A stretch of 64,000 bases of DNA. Origin: DATKCA01 sp035544675 (lineage in GTDB: Bacteria > Acidobacteriota > Thermoanaerobaculia > Gp7-AA8). The notes under the pieces are model-generated. The model was not told the origin of the DNA and did no database searches. It was given only the letters and a program-made list of their open reading frames with translations. Where the stretch lies: the NCBI GenBank assembly GCA_035544675.1, contig DATKCA010000190.1, forward strand, positions 69,232-133,231, written 5' to 3'. Position numbers and translations under genes: made by a program. The first letter of the stretch is position 1. Every line of letters begins with the position of its first letter. This document shows, one piece after another, positions 23,891 to 31,278 of the stretch.

Positions 23891-25078
23891 ATGCGTCTGA
23901 GGGTGCGGGTGGGGTTGCTGGCGGGAGCATTCGCCTTCCTTCTGATCTCGATCACGTTCGGTTTGAGCTGGCGGGCGCAGCAGACGCACCAGCGGTGGTC
24001 TCGTCTCATCGGCGTCGAGACCGAAGCGGTGGCGACACTCGAAGAGCTGGTTCGCGCGCAGAACGCATTCCGCGCGCGCGTCCCCCACGACGACCCGCAG
24101 GCCGCCGAGCGGTACCGCTCGGTCGAGCAACTGCTGGACCGTCCCTCCCTGCGGCAGATCGACTCGTCCGTGCTGCGCGTGCGCGTGACGGCGTTCCGCG
24201 AGCTGCTCGAGGAGGAGCAGCTCCGCGACGACGCCGGACACGCTTCCGTGCGCGTGATCAACGAGGCGCAGCGTCTCATCGCGGCGAGCAAGAAAGAGAT
24301 CAGCCGTCAGCTGCCACGGCTGGAGCGCGAGACGCGCACGACGATGATCAGCGGCCTGGCAATCGTCTGGATCATCGTGATGATCAGCTTCGCCGTGGTG
24401 AAGATGACCGTGCAGGGCGTGGTCAGGCCAATCGAGGAGCTGGCGCTGGCGGCGCGCAGAATCGCAGCGGGCGACGTCGACATCAGCCCCCCCATCGCCG
24501 GCGACCGCGAGATCTTCGACCTCGGCATCGCCGTCAATACGATGGCAGCGAAGCTCAAGGAGCGAGCCGTCACCGACGACCTGACCGAACTGCCGAACTT
24601 CCGCGCCTTCCGCACGCGCATCGAGGAGGAGATGGCGCGCGCCAGCCGGTACGACCTCTCCTTCGGAATCCTCATCCTCGATCTGGACCGCTTCAAGCAG
24701 TACAACGACCGCTTCGGTCACCTGGCCGGCAACGACGCGCTGCATCGCGTGGCGCAGGCCATTCGCGGCGCGGTCCGGCAGGTCGATCTCGCTGCCAGAT
24801 ACGGCGGCGAGGAGTTCGCAGTCATCGTCACGCAGGCCGACACCGGTTCGCTGGCCAGACTGGGAGAGCGCATCCGTGCCGACGTGGAAGCCATTCCGGC
24901 GCCGCCTGACGGCGATGCCGTGACCGTGAGCATCGGCGGCGCCACGTTTCCGAACGACGGCGCGACGGCGGATGCGTTGTTCGCAGCCGCCGACGAACGC
25001 CTCTACCAGGCCAAGCGGCAGGGCCGGAATCGCGTGGTCGTGGTCACGACTGCTCGAGTCGTGAAATCAGCCGGCTGA
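23891..25078 (+). CDS. Membrane diguanylate cyclase (HAMP-GGDEF)
   Basis: 395 residues from the ATG at 23891 (a GTG at 23882 adds three residues). TM1 (about 6-25), a periplasmic helical sensor region (about 26-150), TM2 (about 152-177), HAMP linker (about 178-225) and a GGDEF domain. The active-site motif is GGEEF (about 305-309), so it should make cyclic di-GMP. An RxxD inhibitory I-site (RQVD) lies five residues before it. DLTELPNFRAF and LDRFKQYNDRFGH are canonical. The sensor region has no recognised ligand domain. The 3' end overlaps the convergent marR gene by 35 bp. Confidence 0.93.
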   Translation: MRLRVRVGLLAGAFAFLLISITFGLSWRAQQTHQRWSRLIGVETEAVATLEELVRAQNAFRARVPHDDPQAAERYRSVEQLLDRPSLRQIDSSVLRVRVTAFRELLEEEQLRDDAGHASVRVINEAQRLIAASKKEISRQLPRLERETRTTMISGLAIVWIIVMISFAVVKMTVQGVVRPIEELALAARRIAAGDVDISPPIAGDREIFDLGIAVNTMAAKLKERAVTDDLTELPNFRAFRTRIEEEMARASRYDLSFGILILDLDRFKQYNDRFGHLAGNDALHRVAQAIRGAVRQVDLAARYGGEEFAVIVTQADTGSLARLGERIRADVEAIPAPPDGDAVTVSIGGATFPNDGATADALFAAADERLYQAKRQGRNRVVVVTTARVVKSAG

Positions 25079-25472
25079 CGCTCCGCTCCAGCGTCTGAAG
25101 GTCGCGGTCCGGCAGCACGCCGCGGAGCGCCTCGAGCCACTCCTCGTAGGCGGGCCTCATCCTCTCGATGAGAGCGCGGCCTCGCCGGGTCAGCTGCACG
25201 CGCGCCGTGCGCAGGTCGTTCGGATCGTTCTCGCGGTCGATGAGGCCGAGCTGGTGGAGCCTCTCGACCATCCCGGTCATGTTCTGCTTGGACACGCCCA
25301 TGCGCCGGGCGATCGCGGCCGGCGATATCGACGGCTCGTTCGCCGCAACGACGGAGAGGACCGCCCACTGCTGCGGAGTGACGCCGGCCTTCTCGAAGAC
25401 CGGCCCGAGCCTCTTGGTGAGCAGGTTGGCCAGTTGGATGACGGCGGCGATGAGATCGCGCTGGTCGGACAC
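25044..25472 (-). CDS. MarR-family transcriptional regulator
   Basis: 142 residues, GTG start. The winged helix has PQQWAVLSVVAANEPSISPAAIARRM, VSKQNMTGMVERLHQLGLI and the wing RENDPNDLRTARVQLT. N- and C-terminal helices form the dimer. A 16-bp palindrome touches its start, which suggests autorepression. No obvious target such as an efflux pump lies next to it; enolase is upstream on the same strand behind a repeat. Ligand unknown. Confidence 0.92.
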   Translation of the reverse strand: MSDQRDLIAAVIQLANLLTKRLGPVFEKAGVTPQQWAVLSVVAANEPSISPAAIARRMGVSKQNMTGMVERLHQLGLIDRENDPNDLRTARVQLTRRGRALIERMRPAYEEWLEALRGVLPDRDLQTLERSVSRLISRLEQS

Positions 25473-25473
25473 C

Positions 25474-25489
25474 AGTCAATATCTTGACT
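25474..25489. promoter_or_regulatory. Palindromic operator at the marR start
   Basis: AGTCAA-TATC-TTGACT is a perfect 6-bp inverted repeat, one base from the GTG. On the minus strand it contains GATATT (25482-25477), a fair -10 for a leaderless transcript, so a bound repressor would occlude the promoter. Confidence 0.6.
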
Positions 25490-25522
25490 GAAGTGAAAGG
25501 GACAGGCAATCCACGCACGATT

Positions 25523-25585
25523 CTGTGGAGGACAGGCAATCTTGCCTGTCCGTCGTGGGCAGACAGGATTGTCTGCCCTCCACAG
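25523..25585. repeat. Three-way-junction palindromic element
   Basis: The outer stem CTGTGGAG / CTCCACAG (25523-25530, 25578-25585) encloses two perfect hairpins: GGACAGGCAA/TTGCCTGTCC (25530-25551, two-base loop) and GGCAGACA/TGTCTGCC (25558-25577, four-base loop). It lies between eno and marR. Part of the inner hairpin recurs at 25500-25510 (GACAGGCAAT). Confidence 0.8.
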
Positions 25586-25596
25586 AGTCCGCTCCA

Positions 25597-26868
25597 CTAA
25601 ATCGCCTTGTAAATCCCCTTCCCCGCGAACACCGCCGCGTCCCCCAGCTCCTCTTCGATGCGGAGCAGCTGGTTGTACTTCGCGATGCGGTCGCTGCGCG
25701 AGGCAGACCCGGTCTTGATCTGCCCGGCATTCGTGGCCACGGCCAGGTCGGCGATCGTGGAGTCCTCCGTCTCGCCGGAGCGGTGGGAGATGACCGAGCG
25801 GTAGCCGGAGCGCTTGCCGAGCTCGATGGTCTCGAGCGTTTCCGTCAGCGTGCCGATCTGATTCACCTTGACGAGAATCGCGTTGGCGATGCCGCGCTCG
25901 ATGCCCTTCGCAAAGATCTCCGGGTTCGTGACGAAGAGGTCGTCGCCGACGATCTGCGTGGTCGCCCCCATCGCCTTGGTCAGCCGCTCCCACCCATCCC
26001 AGTCCCCCTCGGCCAATCCGTCCTCGATGGAGATGATCGGGTACTTCGCCTTCAGCTTCGCGTAGTAGTCGATCATCTCGTCGCTGGAGCGCTTCGTTCC
26101 CTCGAACTGGTAGTCCTTGTCGTAGAACTCCGAGGCCGCCACGTCCATGGCCAGATAAACGTCCTGACCGGCCTTGTATCCGGCCTTGTCGATCGCGGTC
26201 AGGATGAGGTCGAGCGCCTCCGCATTCGACTTCAGGTCGGGAGCGAAGCCGCCTTCGTCGCCCACGGCCGTGGTGAGCTTGCGGTCGTGAAGCGTCTTCT
26301 TGAGGTGGTGGAAGATCTCCACGCCGGCGCGCAGCGCGTCGGAGAACGTGTCGAATCCCGCCGGCACGACCATGAACTCCTGTACGTCGAGGTTGTTGTC
26401 CGCGTGGGCGCCGCCGTTGATGACGTTGAGCATCGGCACCGGTAGTGTCCGCGCGCCCGCGCCGCCCAGGTAGAGGAAGAGCGGGAGGCCGGAGGCTTCC
26501 GCGGCGGCGCGGGCCACCGCCATCGATACGGCCAGCATGGCGTTGGCGCCGAGCTTCGACTTGTTCTCGGTGCCGTCGAGCTGTTTCATCACCAGGTCGA
26601 GCATGACCTGCTCGCGGGCGTCCATGCCCTCCACCTCGGCGGCGATCTTCGCGTTGACGTTCATCACGGCCTGCGTGACGCCTTTGCCGAGGAAGCGCTT
26701 CTTGTCGCCGTCGCGAAGCTCGAGGGCTTCGCGGGAGCCTGTCGATGCGCCGGAGGGGACGGCGGCCCGGCCGAGCGCGCCGTTCTGCAGGATGCAGTCG
26801 GCTTCGATGGTGGGGTTGCCGCGCGAGTCGAGGATCTCGCGCGCGAAGATCTCAGCGATTTTGAACAT
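25597..26868 (-). CDS. eno: Enolase
   Basis: 423 residues. It interconverts 2-phosphoglycerate and phosphoenolpyruvate. Signatures: IFAREILDSRGNPTIEAD, PSGASTGSREALELRD, NVINGGAHADNNLDVQEFM, the metal ligands in AMDVAASEFYD, ISIEDGLAEGDWDGW and GDDLFVTNPE, VKVNQIGTLTETLE, and SHRSGETEDSTIADLAVA near the end. ATG at 26868. Palindromic repeats flank it on both sides. Confidence 0.97.
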   Translation of the reverse strand: MFKIAEIFAREILDSRGNPTIEADCILQNGALGRAAVPSGASTGSREALELRDGDKKRFLGKGVTQAVMNVNAKIAAEVEGMDAREQVMLDLVMKQLDGTENKSKLGANAMLAVSMAVARAAAEASGLPLFLYLGGAGARTLPVPMLNVINGGAHADNNLDVQEFMVVPAGFDTFSDALRAGVEIFHHLKKTLHDRKLTTAVGDEGGFAPDLKSNAEALDLILTAIDKAGYKAGQDVYLAMDVAASEFYDKDYQFEGTKRSSDEMIDYYAKLKAKYPIISIEDGLAEGDWDGWERLTKAMGATTQIVGDDLFVTNPEIFAKGIERGIANAILVKVNQIGTLTETLETIELGKRSGYRSVISHRSGETEDSTIADLAVATNAGQIKTGSASRSDRIAKYNQLLRIEEELGDAAVFAGKGIYKAI

Positions 26869-26895
26869 GGCCGCGGATGATATCGCGGCGGGGTC

Positions 26896-26995
26896 GTCAT
26901 CCCGAGCGGGAGCGAGGGATCCGGGTGGCCGGGCGGCGCGAGCCGCTGAATCGTGCCGCCTCGCCGCCCGGATTCCTCGCTACGCTCGGAATGAC
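26896..26995. repeat. Palindromic repeat, GTCATTCCGAGCGTAGCGAGG family
   Basis: Full copy: left end GTCATCCCGAGCGGGAGCGAGG, right end CCTCGCTACGCTCGGAATGAC, with an inner CCGGGCGGCG stem. It fills the space between the rhodanese stop and the eno start, both on the minus strand. Confidence 0.88.
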
Positions 26996-26996
26996 G

Positions 26997-27485
26997 CTAC
27001 GGCTTCTTCGACACCGCCGTCGGCAGCCCCAGGGCGGTCCACTCGTTCCAGCCGCCGACCAGGGCCGCGACGTTCTTGAAGCCGACGTTGCTGAGATTCA
27101 GCACGCCCACGGCGGCGGTGTGCTCGGCCTGGCACGCGCAGTACGTGATGGCCAGCTTACCGATCGGGATCTCCTTCATCCGCGCCACGAGCTGGCTGTT
27201 CGGGATGCTGAGCGCCCCCGGGATGTGCCCGGCGTCGTACGACGACCGCGAGCGGACGTCGACGTACACCGCCTTGTTCTCTTTGACGAGCTTCATGGCC
27301 TCGTCGCGCGTGATGCGGCGCGCGGTGGCGAGGTCGGGCTCGCTGTTCGGAGTGTTCGGCGACGCGCCCCCCACGATCTGAACGGGGGAGCCGGCCTTCA
27401 CCGGGGTCGAAGGGGGGAGCTTCTGCGCGCCCACGGTGGTGGCCACGAATGCGGATGCGACGGCGATGACGACGGCTGCTCTCAT
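26997..27485 (-). CDS. Secreted rhodanese-domain protein
   Basis: 162 residues. The ATG at 27485 follows a perfect AGGAGG. A signal peptide (about 1-20, ending TTVGAQ) precedes a single rhodanese domain (about 55-155) with VYVDVRSRSSYDAGHIPGAL and an active loop YCACQAEHTA containing the catalytic Cys. The loop has a second Cys two residues away and is longer than in GlpE. It probably acts in the periplasm on sulfur transfer or a related step. It follows lepB by 23 bp on the same strand. Confidence 0.85.
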   Translation of the reverse strand: MRAAVVIAVASAFVATTVGAQKLPPSTPVKAGSPVQIVGGASPNTPNSEPDLATARRITRDEAMKLVKENKAVYVDVRSRSSYDAGHIPGALSIPNSQLVARMKEIPIGKLAITYCACQAEHTAAVGVLNLSNVGFKNVAALVGGWNEWTALGLPTAVSKKP

Positions 27486-27508
27486 TGAAAAATGCCTCCT
27501 GGATGGGA

Positions 27509-28171
27509 TCAGATCAGCTTCTTGAAGAACCGGTTCATGCGCGGTACGAAATGATTGCTCCGGTCGAGGGAGAATGCAACGGCCGTGGCCCGTCCGACGA
27601 TCCGCCGCCGCTCGATGAAGCCGATGAAGCGGCTGTCGTTGCTGTTGTCGCGGTTGTCGCCCAGGACGAAGTAGTGGGCTTTCGGGACGACCGTCGGAGC
27701 AAAGGAACGGACGGCCGGCACCTGCGGGGTGAGCATGACCTTGTGCGTGCGGCCCAGGAGCGTCTCGTCGGTGACGAGAGTGAGGCCCTGCTCGGGGTCG
27801 TCGGTCGTCAGCAGGGTCGACCACGTGGCCGCTTTTCCATTCACGTACAACTGGTTGTTGTACATCGCCACCCGGTCTCCCGGGATGGCCACGACGCGCT
27901 TGACCAGCCGGGTGCCGTCGACCGGGGAGAAGAGGACGACGATGTCGCCACGCTTCGGATCGGACCACTTCATCAGCTCGATGGTGGTGAAGGGAACCTT
28001 GAGATCGTAGGCGAGCTTGTTGACGACCACGCGGTCGCCGACCTCGATCGTCGGCTTCATCGACCCGGTCGGCACGTCGTTCCAGTCAGCCAGGGCCGAG
28101 CGCATCGAGCTGACGACGAGCAGCATCGCCAGAAAGATCCGGAGCTCCCGGAAGAGCTTCTTCTTGGTCAC
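27509..28171 (-). CDS. lepB: Signal peptidase I
   Basis: 220 residues from the GTG at 28171, preceded by GAGGGG. An in-frame start 60 bases upstream adds a leader without family support. One N-terminal membrane segment (FRELRIFLAMLLVVSSMRSAL). The catalytic Ser is in VPTGSMKPTIEVGD and the Lys in RLVKRVVAIPGDRV; the C-terminal box is YFVLGDNRDNSNDSRFIG. It removes Sec signal peptides at the periplasmic face of the inner membrane. Confidence 0.95.
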   Translation of the reverse strand: MTKKKLFRELRIFLAMLLVVSSMRSALADWNDVPTGSMKPTIEVGDRVVVNKLAYDLKVPFTTIELMKWSDPKRGDIVVLFSPVDGTRLVKRVVAIPGDRVAMYNNQLYVNGKAATWSTLLTTDDPEQGLTLVTDETLLGRTHKVMLTPQVPAVRSFAPTVVPKAHYFVLGDNRDNSNDSRFIGFIERRRIVGRATAVAFSLDRSNHFVPRMNRFFKKLI

Positions 28172-28237
28172 GATAGACCCCTCAAACCATGAAAACGCCA
28201 AAAAACTCCAGACCGGCACCAGGGACCCCACCCCCGT

Positions 28238-28243
28238 TACACT
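28238..28243 (+). promoter_or_regulatory. Candidate -10 element of the AAA+ ATPase gene
   Basis: TACACT ends 8 nt before the ATG at 28252, with no Shine-Dalgarno: another likely leaderless start. No good -35 box is visible. Confidence 0.35.
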
Positions 28244-28251
28244 TCTGACCG

Positions 28252-29739
28252 ATGTCCCGGCGTACTTCCGTCCACGACCTGGAGCGTCTCGTCCTCTCGT
28301 TCCACTCGCTGATCGCGGTGGAGACGGTGGAGGAGGAGCGCGTCCGGTCCATCCTTCACGAGCTGGCCGCGAACCTCCAGATCCCGTTCTACGAATGGTC
28401 TCTTACGGCTGGATTGCACCGGCGTTTCGGAATCGTGCTGGAAGGCACGAAAGATCCACTATCCATGCTGAACCGGATCGACGAGATCCACGACCGCGAC
28501 GCCATCTATCTATTGAAGGACTTCGCGCCGCATCTGTCGAACTCGAACGTGACGCGCGCGGTCCGGGAGCTGGTGCACAAGCTCGGGTCGTCACGGTCGG
28601 CTCTGGTCATCACCGGCGATCCGCTGGAGCTGCCGCGCGACATGGAATCGGTGGCCATCCGCTTCGACCTCCAGCTGCCCGACGAGAAGGAGATCCGCGA
28701 GGTGATCCGCGCCGTTCTGGACTCGGTGGCCGCGCGGCAGAAGGTGCACGTCGAGCTGACGAAAGACGACGCCCAGCGCCTCGTCCGCGCCCTCTCCGGC
28801 CTCACCCTCGGACAGGTGCGCAGGATCATCGCGCAGGCCATCGTGTCGGACGGGAAGCTGGCCGTCGACGACATCGAGCGCGTCATCCGCTGGAAGGGCG
28901 AGATCATCGAGCGCGGCGGCATGCTCGAGTTCTTCCCGCTGGAAGGCAACAACTTCGAGCTGGGCGGATTCGGGCGTCTCAAGACGTGGCTGGAGCACTC
29001 CCGCATCGGGTTCACGCCGGAGGCGCGCGCGCTCAATCTCACGCCGCCGAAGGGCCTCCTGCTCGTCGGCGTACAGGGATGCGGGAAGTCGCTGGCCGCG
29101 AAGTTCATCGCCCGGGAGTGGGGGATGCCGCTCCTGAAGCTCGACGCCGGACGTCTCTACGACAAATACGTCGGCGAGTCGGAGAAGAACTTCCGCAAGG
29201 CCACGATGCTGGCCGAGGCGATGGCGCCGGTCGTGTTGTGGATCGACGAGTTGGAGAAGGCGTTCGGGCAGGGCGGGGGGACGGAGGACGGCGGACTGTC
29301 GCAGCGGCTGTTCGGCGCACTCCTGACGTGGCTGCAGGAGAAGAAGCAGGAGGTGTTCGTGGTCGGGGCGGCGAACGACCTGGATCGCGTGCCGCCGGAG
29401 CTGCTGCGCAAGGGACGGTTCGACGAGATCTTCTTCGTCGACCTGCCGACGCAGGAGGAGCGGAAGAGCATCCTGTCGATTCACCTGGCGCTGCGGAAGC
29501 AGGATCCGGCGAAGATCGATCTCGATTCCGTTGCCGCGGCCGCGGACGGATTCAGCGGCGCGGAGCTGGAGCAGGCGGTGATCGCGGCGCTGTATCGCGC
29601 GCTGCACCGCAAGGAGCCTCTCTCGACCGACCGGCTCCTGGAGGCGGTGCGCTCGACGGTGCCGCTGTCGGTTTCGCGGCGCGAAGACATCGACGAGCTG
29701 CGCCGGACGGCGTCCGCGAGATTTACGCCGGTGGCGTGA
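28252..29739 (+). CDS. Ycf46-like AAA+ ATPase
   Basis: 495 residues. An N-terminal alpha/beta region (about 1-170) has family-like stretches (YEWSLTAGL, LLKDFAPHL, LVITGDPLELP). The AAA+ module (about 250-470) has Walker A GVQGCGKS, Walker B VVLWIDELEKAF, LFGALLTWLQEKKQEVFVVGAAND as sensor 1 region, and arginine fingers in LLRKGRFDE. It resembles Ycf46, known from plastid genomes and cyanobacteria and implicated there in CO2 response, but the family is widespread. Its substrate is unknown. Divergent from lepB. Confidence 0.85.
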   Translation: MSRRTSVHDLERLVLSFHSLIAVETVEEERVRSILHELAANLQIPFYEWSLTAGLHRRFGIVLEGTKDPLSMLNRIDEIHDRDAIYLLKDFAPHLSNSNVTRAVRELVHKLGSSRSALVITGDPLELPRDMESVAIRFDLQLPDEKEIREVIRAVLDSVAARQKVHVELTKDDAQRLVRALSGLTLGQVRRIIAQAIVSDGKLAVDDIERVIRWKGEIIERGGMLEFFPLEGNNFELGGFGRLKTWLEHSRIGFTPEARALNLTPPKGLLLVGVQGCGKSLAAKFIAREWGMPLLKLDAGRLYDKYVGESEKNFRKATMLAEAMAPVVLWIDELEKAFGQGGGTEDGGLSQRLFGALLTWLQEKKQEVFVVGAANDLDRVPPELLRKGRFDEIFFVDLPTQEERKSILSIHLALRKQDPAKIDLDSVAAAADGFSGAELEQAVIAALYRALHRKEPLSTDRLLEAVRSTVPLSVSRREDIDELRRTASARFTPVA

Positions 29740-29914
29740 TGCGCCGCGATGAACCCAATGTTACGGAAAGACGCTCCGTTGGTTCACGAAAGGGCCGTTC
29801 GTTCACCAGGGTGACCGACCGGTGACGGCCGACATCGAAAGGGCTTCGATCCGTTTCTGAAGCGAGCCAACTGCGCGCGGCGCTGGACGTAACTCTCTCC
29901 ATCGGAGGTTGCGT

Positions 29915-30424
29915 ATGCGTCGTTTCGCCGGTGTCGTCGCGCTTCTCGTCGTTCCGCTGTCCGCTCTAGCATCCGGTGCCGTGGAAGTGATTTCTCCCCG
30001 CGTCACCGTTCTCTCGTTTCAGCGCGTGCAGGAAGAATGTCGCACCGCAAAGAGGGTGAACGCGTGCATGCACATCGAGGCGATGCTCATGACCTCCTGC
30101 ACCGCCGTGGACGGCATCGCTCGCATGTCGGCCGGCGTCAGGCTGACGCCGAACGTGTTCACCATCAGCCTGACCATGCTGCCCCACGAGATGGGGCACC
30201 TCGCCGATTTCGTGCACCTTCTCAGGGAGCACAACAGGAAGCTGATCGAGCCCGCGTTCGACTCGATCCAGGCCTGTGCGGCCACCGCCAGGGTCGCGGA
30301 GATGACGTTCGGTCAGAAGCTGCGGTCGTATCAGCAGACGTCGGCCCACCGGCGCGACCGCCGCGAGGCTTCCAAAGTCGCGGCCGGCCGCCCGGGCCCT
30401 ACTCCCGCTGACCTCGGCGACTGA
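29915..30424 (+). CDS. Secreted hypothetical protein with an HExxH motif
   Basis: 169 residues. The ATG at 29915 follows GGAGG at 29904-29908. A signal peptide (about 1-20, ending LSALASGA) precedes a helical body with three or four Cys residues (ECRTAKRVNACMHIEA, TSC, QAC) that could form disulfides, and PHEMGHLADFVHLLREHN, which carries an HExxH zinc-peptidase-like motif. I do not recognise a family, and the motif may be chance. The C-terminal 30 residues are basic and disordered. The 175 bp before the gene hold no ORF or clear promoter. It overlaps the convergent folE by 26 bp. Confidence 0.65.
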   Translation: MRRFAGVVALLVVPLSALASGAVEVISPRVTVLSFQRVQEECRTAKRVNACMHIEAMLMTSCTAVDGIARMSAGVRLTPNVFTISLTMLPHEMGHLADFVHLLREHNRKLIEPAFDSIQACAATARVAEMTFGQKLRSYQQTSAHRRDRREASKVAAGRPGPTPADLGD

Positions 30425-31067
30425 CGATGGACATGAACTCCTGACGCGTCCGCTCGTCCTCGAGGAAGTCGCCGCGCAGAACGTTCGTCTCCATGAACGA
30501 CGACTCCTGCTCGACCCCGCGCATCACCATGCAGAGGTGCACGCCGCCCATCCAGACGGCGATGCCTCGGGGCTCGAGGATCTTCTCGATCGTGTCGGCG
30601 ATGTCGTGAGCGAGATGTTCCTGTGACTGCAGCCGCCGCATGTGCACCTCGACGATGCGCGGGATCTTCGACGCTCCGATGATCATCCGCTCCGGGATGT
30701 AGCCGACGATGAACCGTCCGAAGAACGGCAGGATGTGGTGGGCGCACAAGGTCTTGTACGTCCCGCCGATGATGACCATGTTCTGGCACTCTTTGGCCGC
30801 GGCCGAACAGGCCTTGCGGAACAGAGTGGTCAGCCTCCGGACGTCGGTGAAGTCGTAGCCGCTGGTCATGGTGATCAGCGACTCCGCCCAGCGCCGGGGC
30901 GTATCGAGGACGTTCTCGTTCTCGAGATCGACGTGAAGCAGGCGGAGGACTTCGCGGAGGTGGTCCTCGAGCGCGTCGCGGTCTACGGTCGGGCGGGGGC
31001 CGGTAAGGAGGCCGCGGTCATTGATGATCGCGTCAACCTCGGTCTGGAGGACCAAATCATCTTTCAT
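30399..31067 (-). CDS. folE: GTP cyclohydrolase I
   Basis: 222 residues. It converts GTP to 7,8-dihydroneopterin triphosphate, the first step of folate synthesis. NVLDTPRRWAESLITMTSGY, GTYKTLCAHHILPFFG (zinc Cys and His), SKIPRIVEVHMRRLQSQEHL and GVHLCMVMRGVEQ (second zinc Cys) are all present. The ATG at 31067 is divergent from the acyl-CoA dehydrogenase across a region filled by a large inverted repeat. Confidence 0.96.
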   Translation of the reverse strand: MKDDLVLQTEVDAIINDRGLLTGPRPTVDRDALEDHLREVLRLLHVDLENENVLDTPRRWAESLITMTSGYDFTDVRRLTTLFRKACSAAAKECQNMVIIGGTYKTLCAHHILPFFGRFIVGYIPERMIIGASKIPRIVEVHMRRLQSQEHLAHDIADTIEKILEPRGIAVWMGGVHLCMVMRGVEQESSFMETNVLRGDFLEDERTRQEFMSIVSRRGQRE

Positions 31068-31081
31068 GGGGCGATGAGTCT

Positions 31082-31171
31082 AACGTGCCCGAGCCCGTGC
31101 CCGTGCGCGTGCCCGGTTTTCCGGTTCCCTCCCGCCCAAAAGCCGGGCCCGCGCACGGGCACGGGCACGTT
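31082..31171. repeat. Inverted hexamer hairpin (GTGCCC / GGGCAC unit)
   Basis: The left arm (31082-31120) is built of GTGCCC, GAGCCC and GTGCGC units and ends GGTTTT. The right arm (about 31138-31171) reads AAAAGCCGGGCCC then GCGCAC, GGGCAC, GGGCAC. The arms are complementary apart from one unit. It lies in a divergent promoter region, so it is not a simple terminator. Confidence 0.85.
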
Positions 31172-31182
31172 ACCAGCATCAT

Positions 31183-31212
31183 TTGACACCTGAATGAGCG
31201 TTCATTCATACT
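31183..31212 (+). promoter_or_regulatory. Promoter with embedded TetR-type operator
   Basis: TTGACA (31183-31188), an 18-bp spacer and CATACT (31207-31212). TGAATGAGCGTTCATTCA (31191-31208) is palindromic except at one symmetric pair of central positions and fills the spacer. TGAATGA half-sites of this type are bound by TetR-family regulators of fatty acid degradation in several phyla. No regulator gene is in the window. Confidence 0.75.
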
Positions 31213-31278
31213 GGTTTCTCCTCAGGAAACCGCGTCGGCAAGATTCATGTAATTCCCTCTCCATAAGGAGCTCTTCAC

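Noticed and set aside
29740..29914. Search for an RNA gene or promoter in the 175-bp gap before the HEMGH gene
   Set aside because: I see only GGTTCACGAAAGG/GTTCGTTCACC-like similarity, too weak to name.
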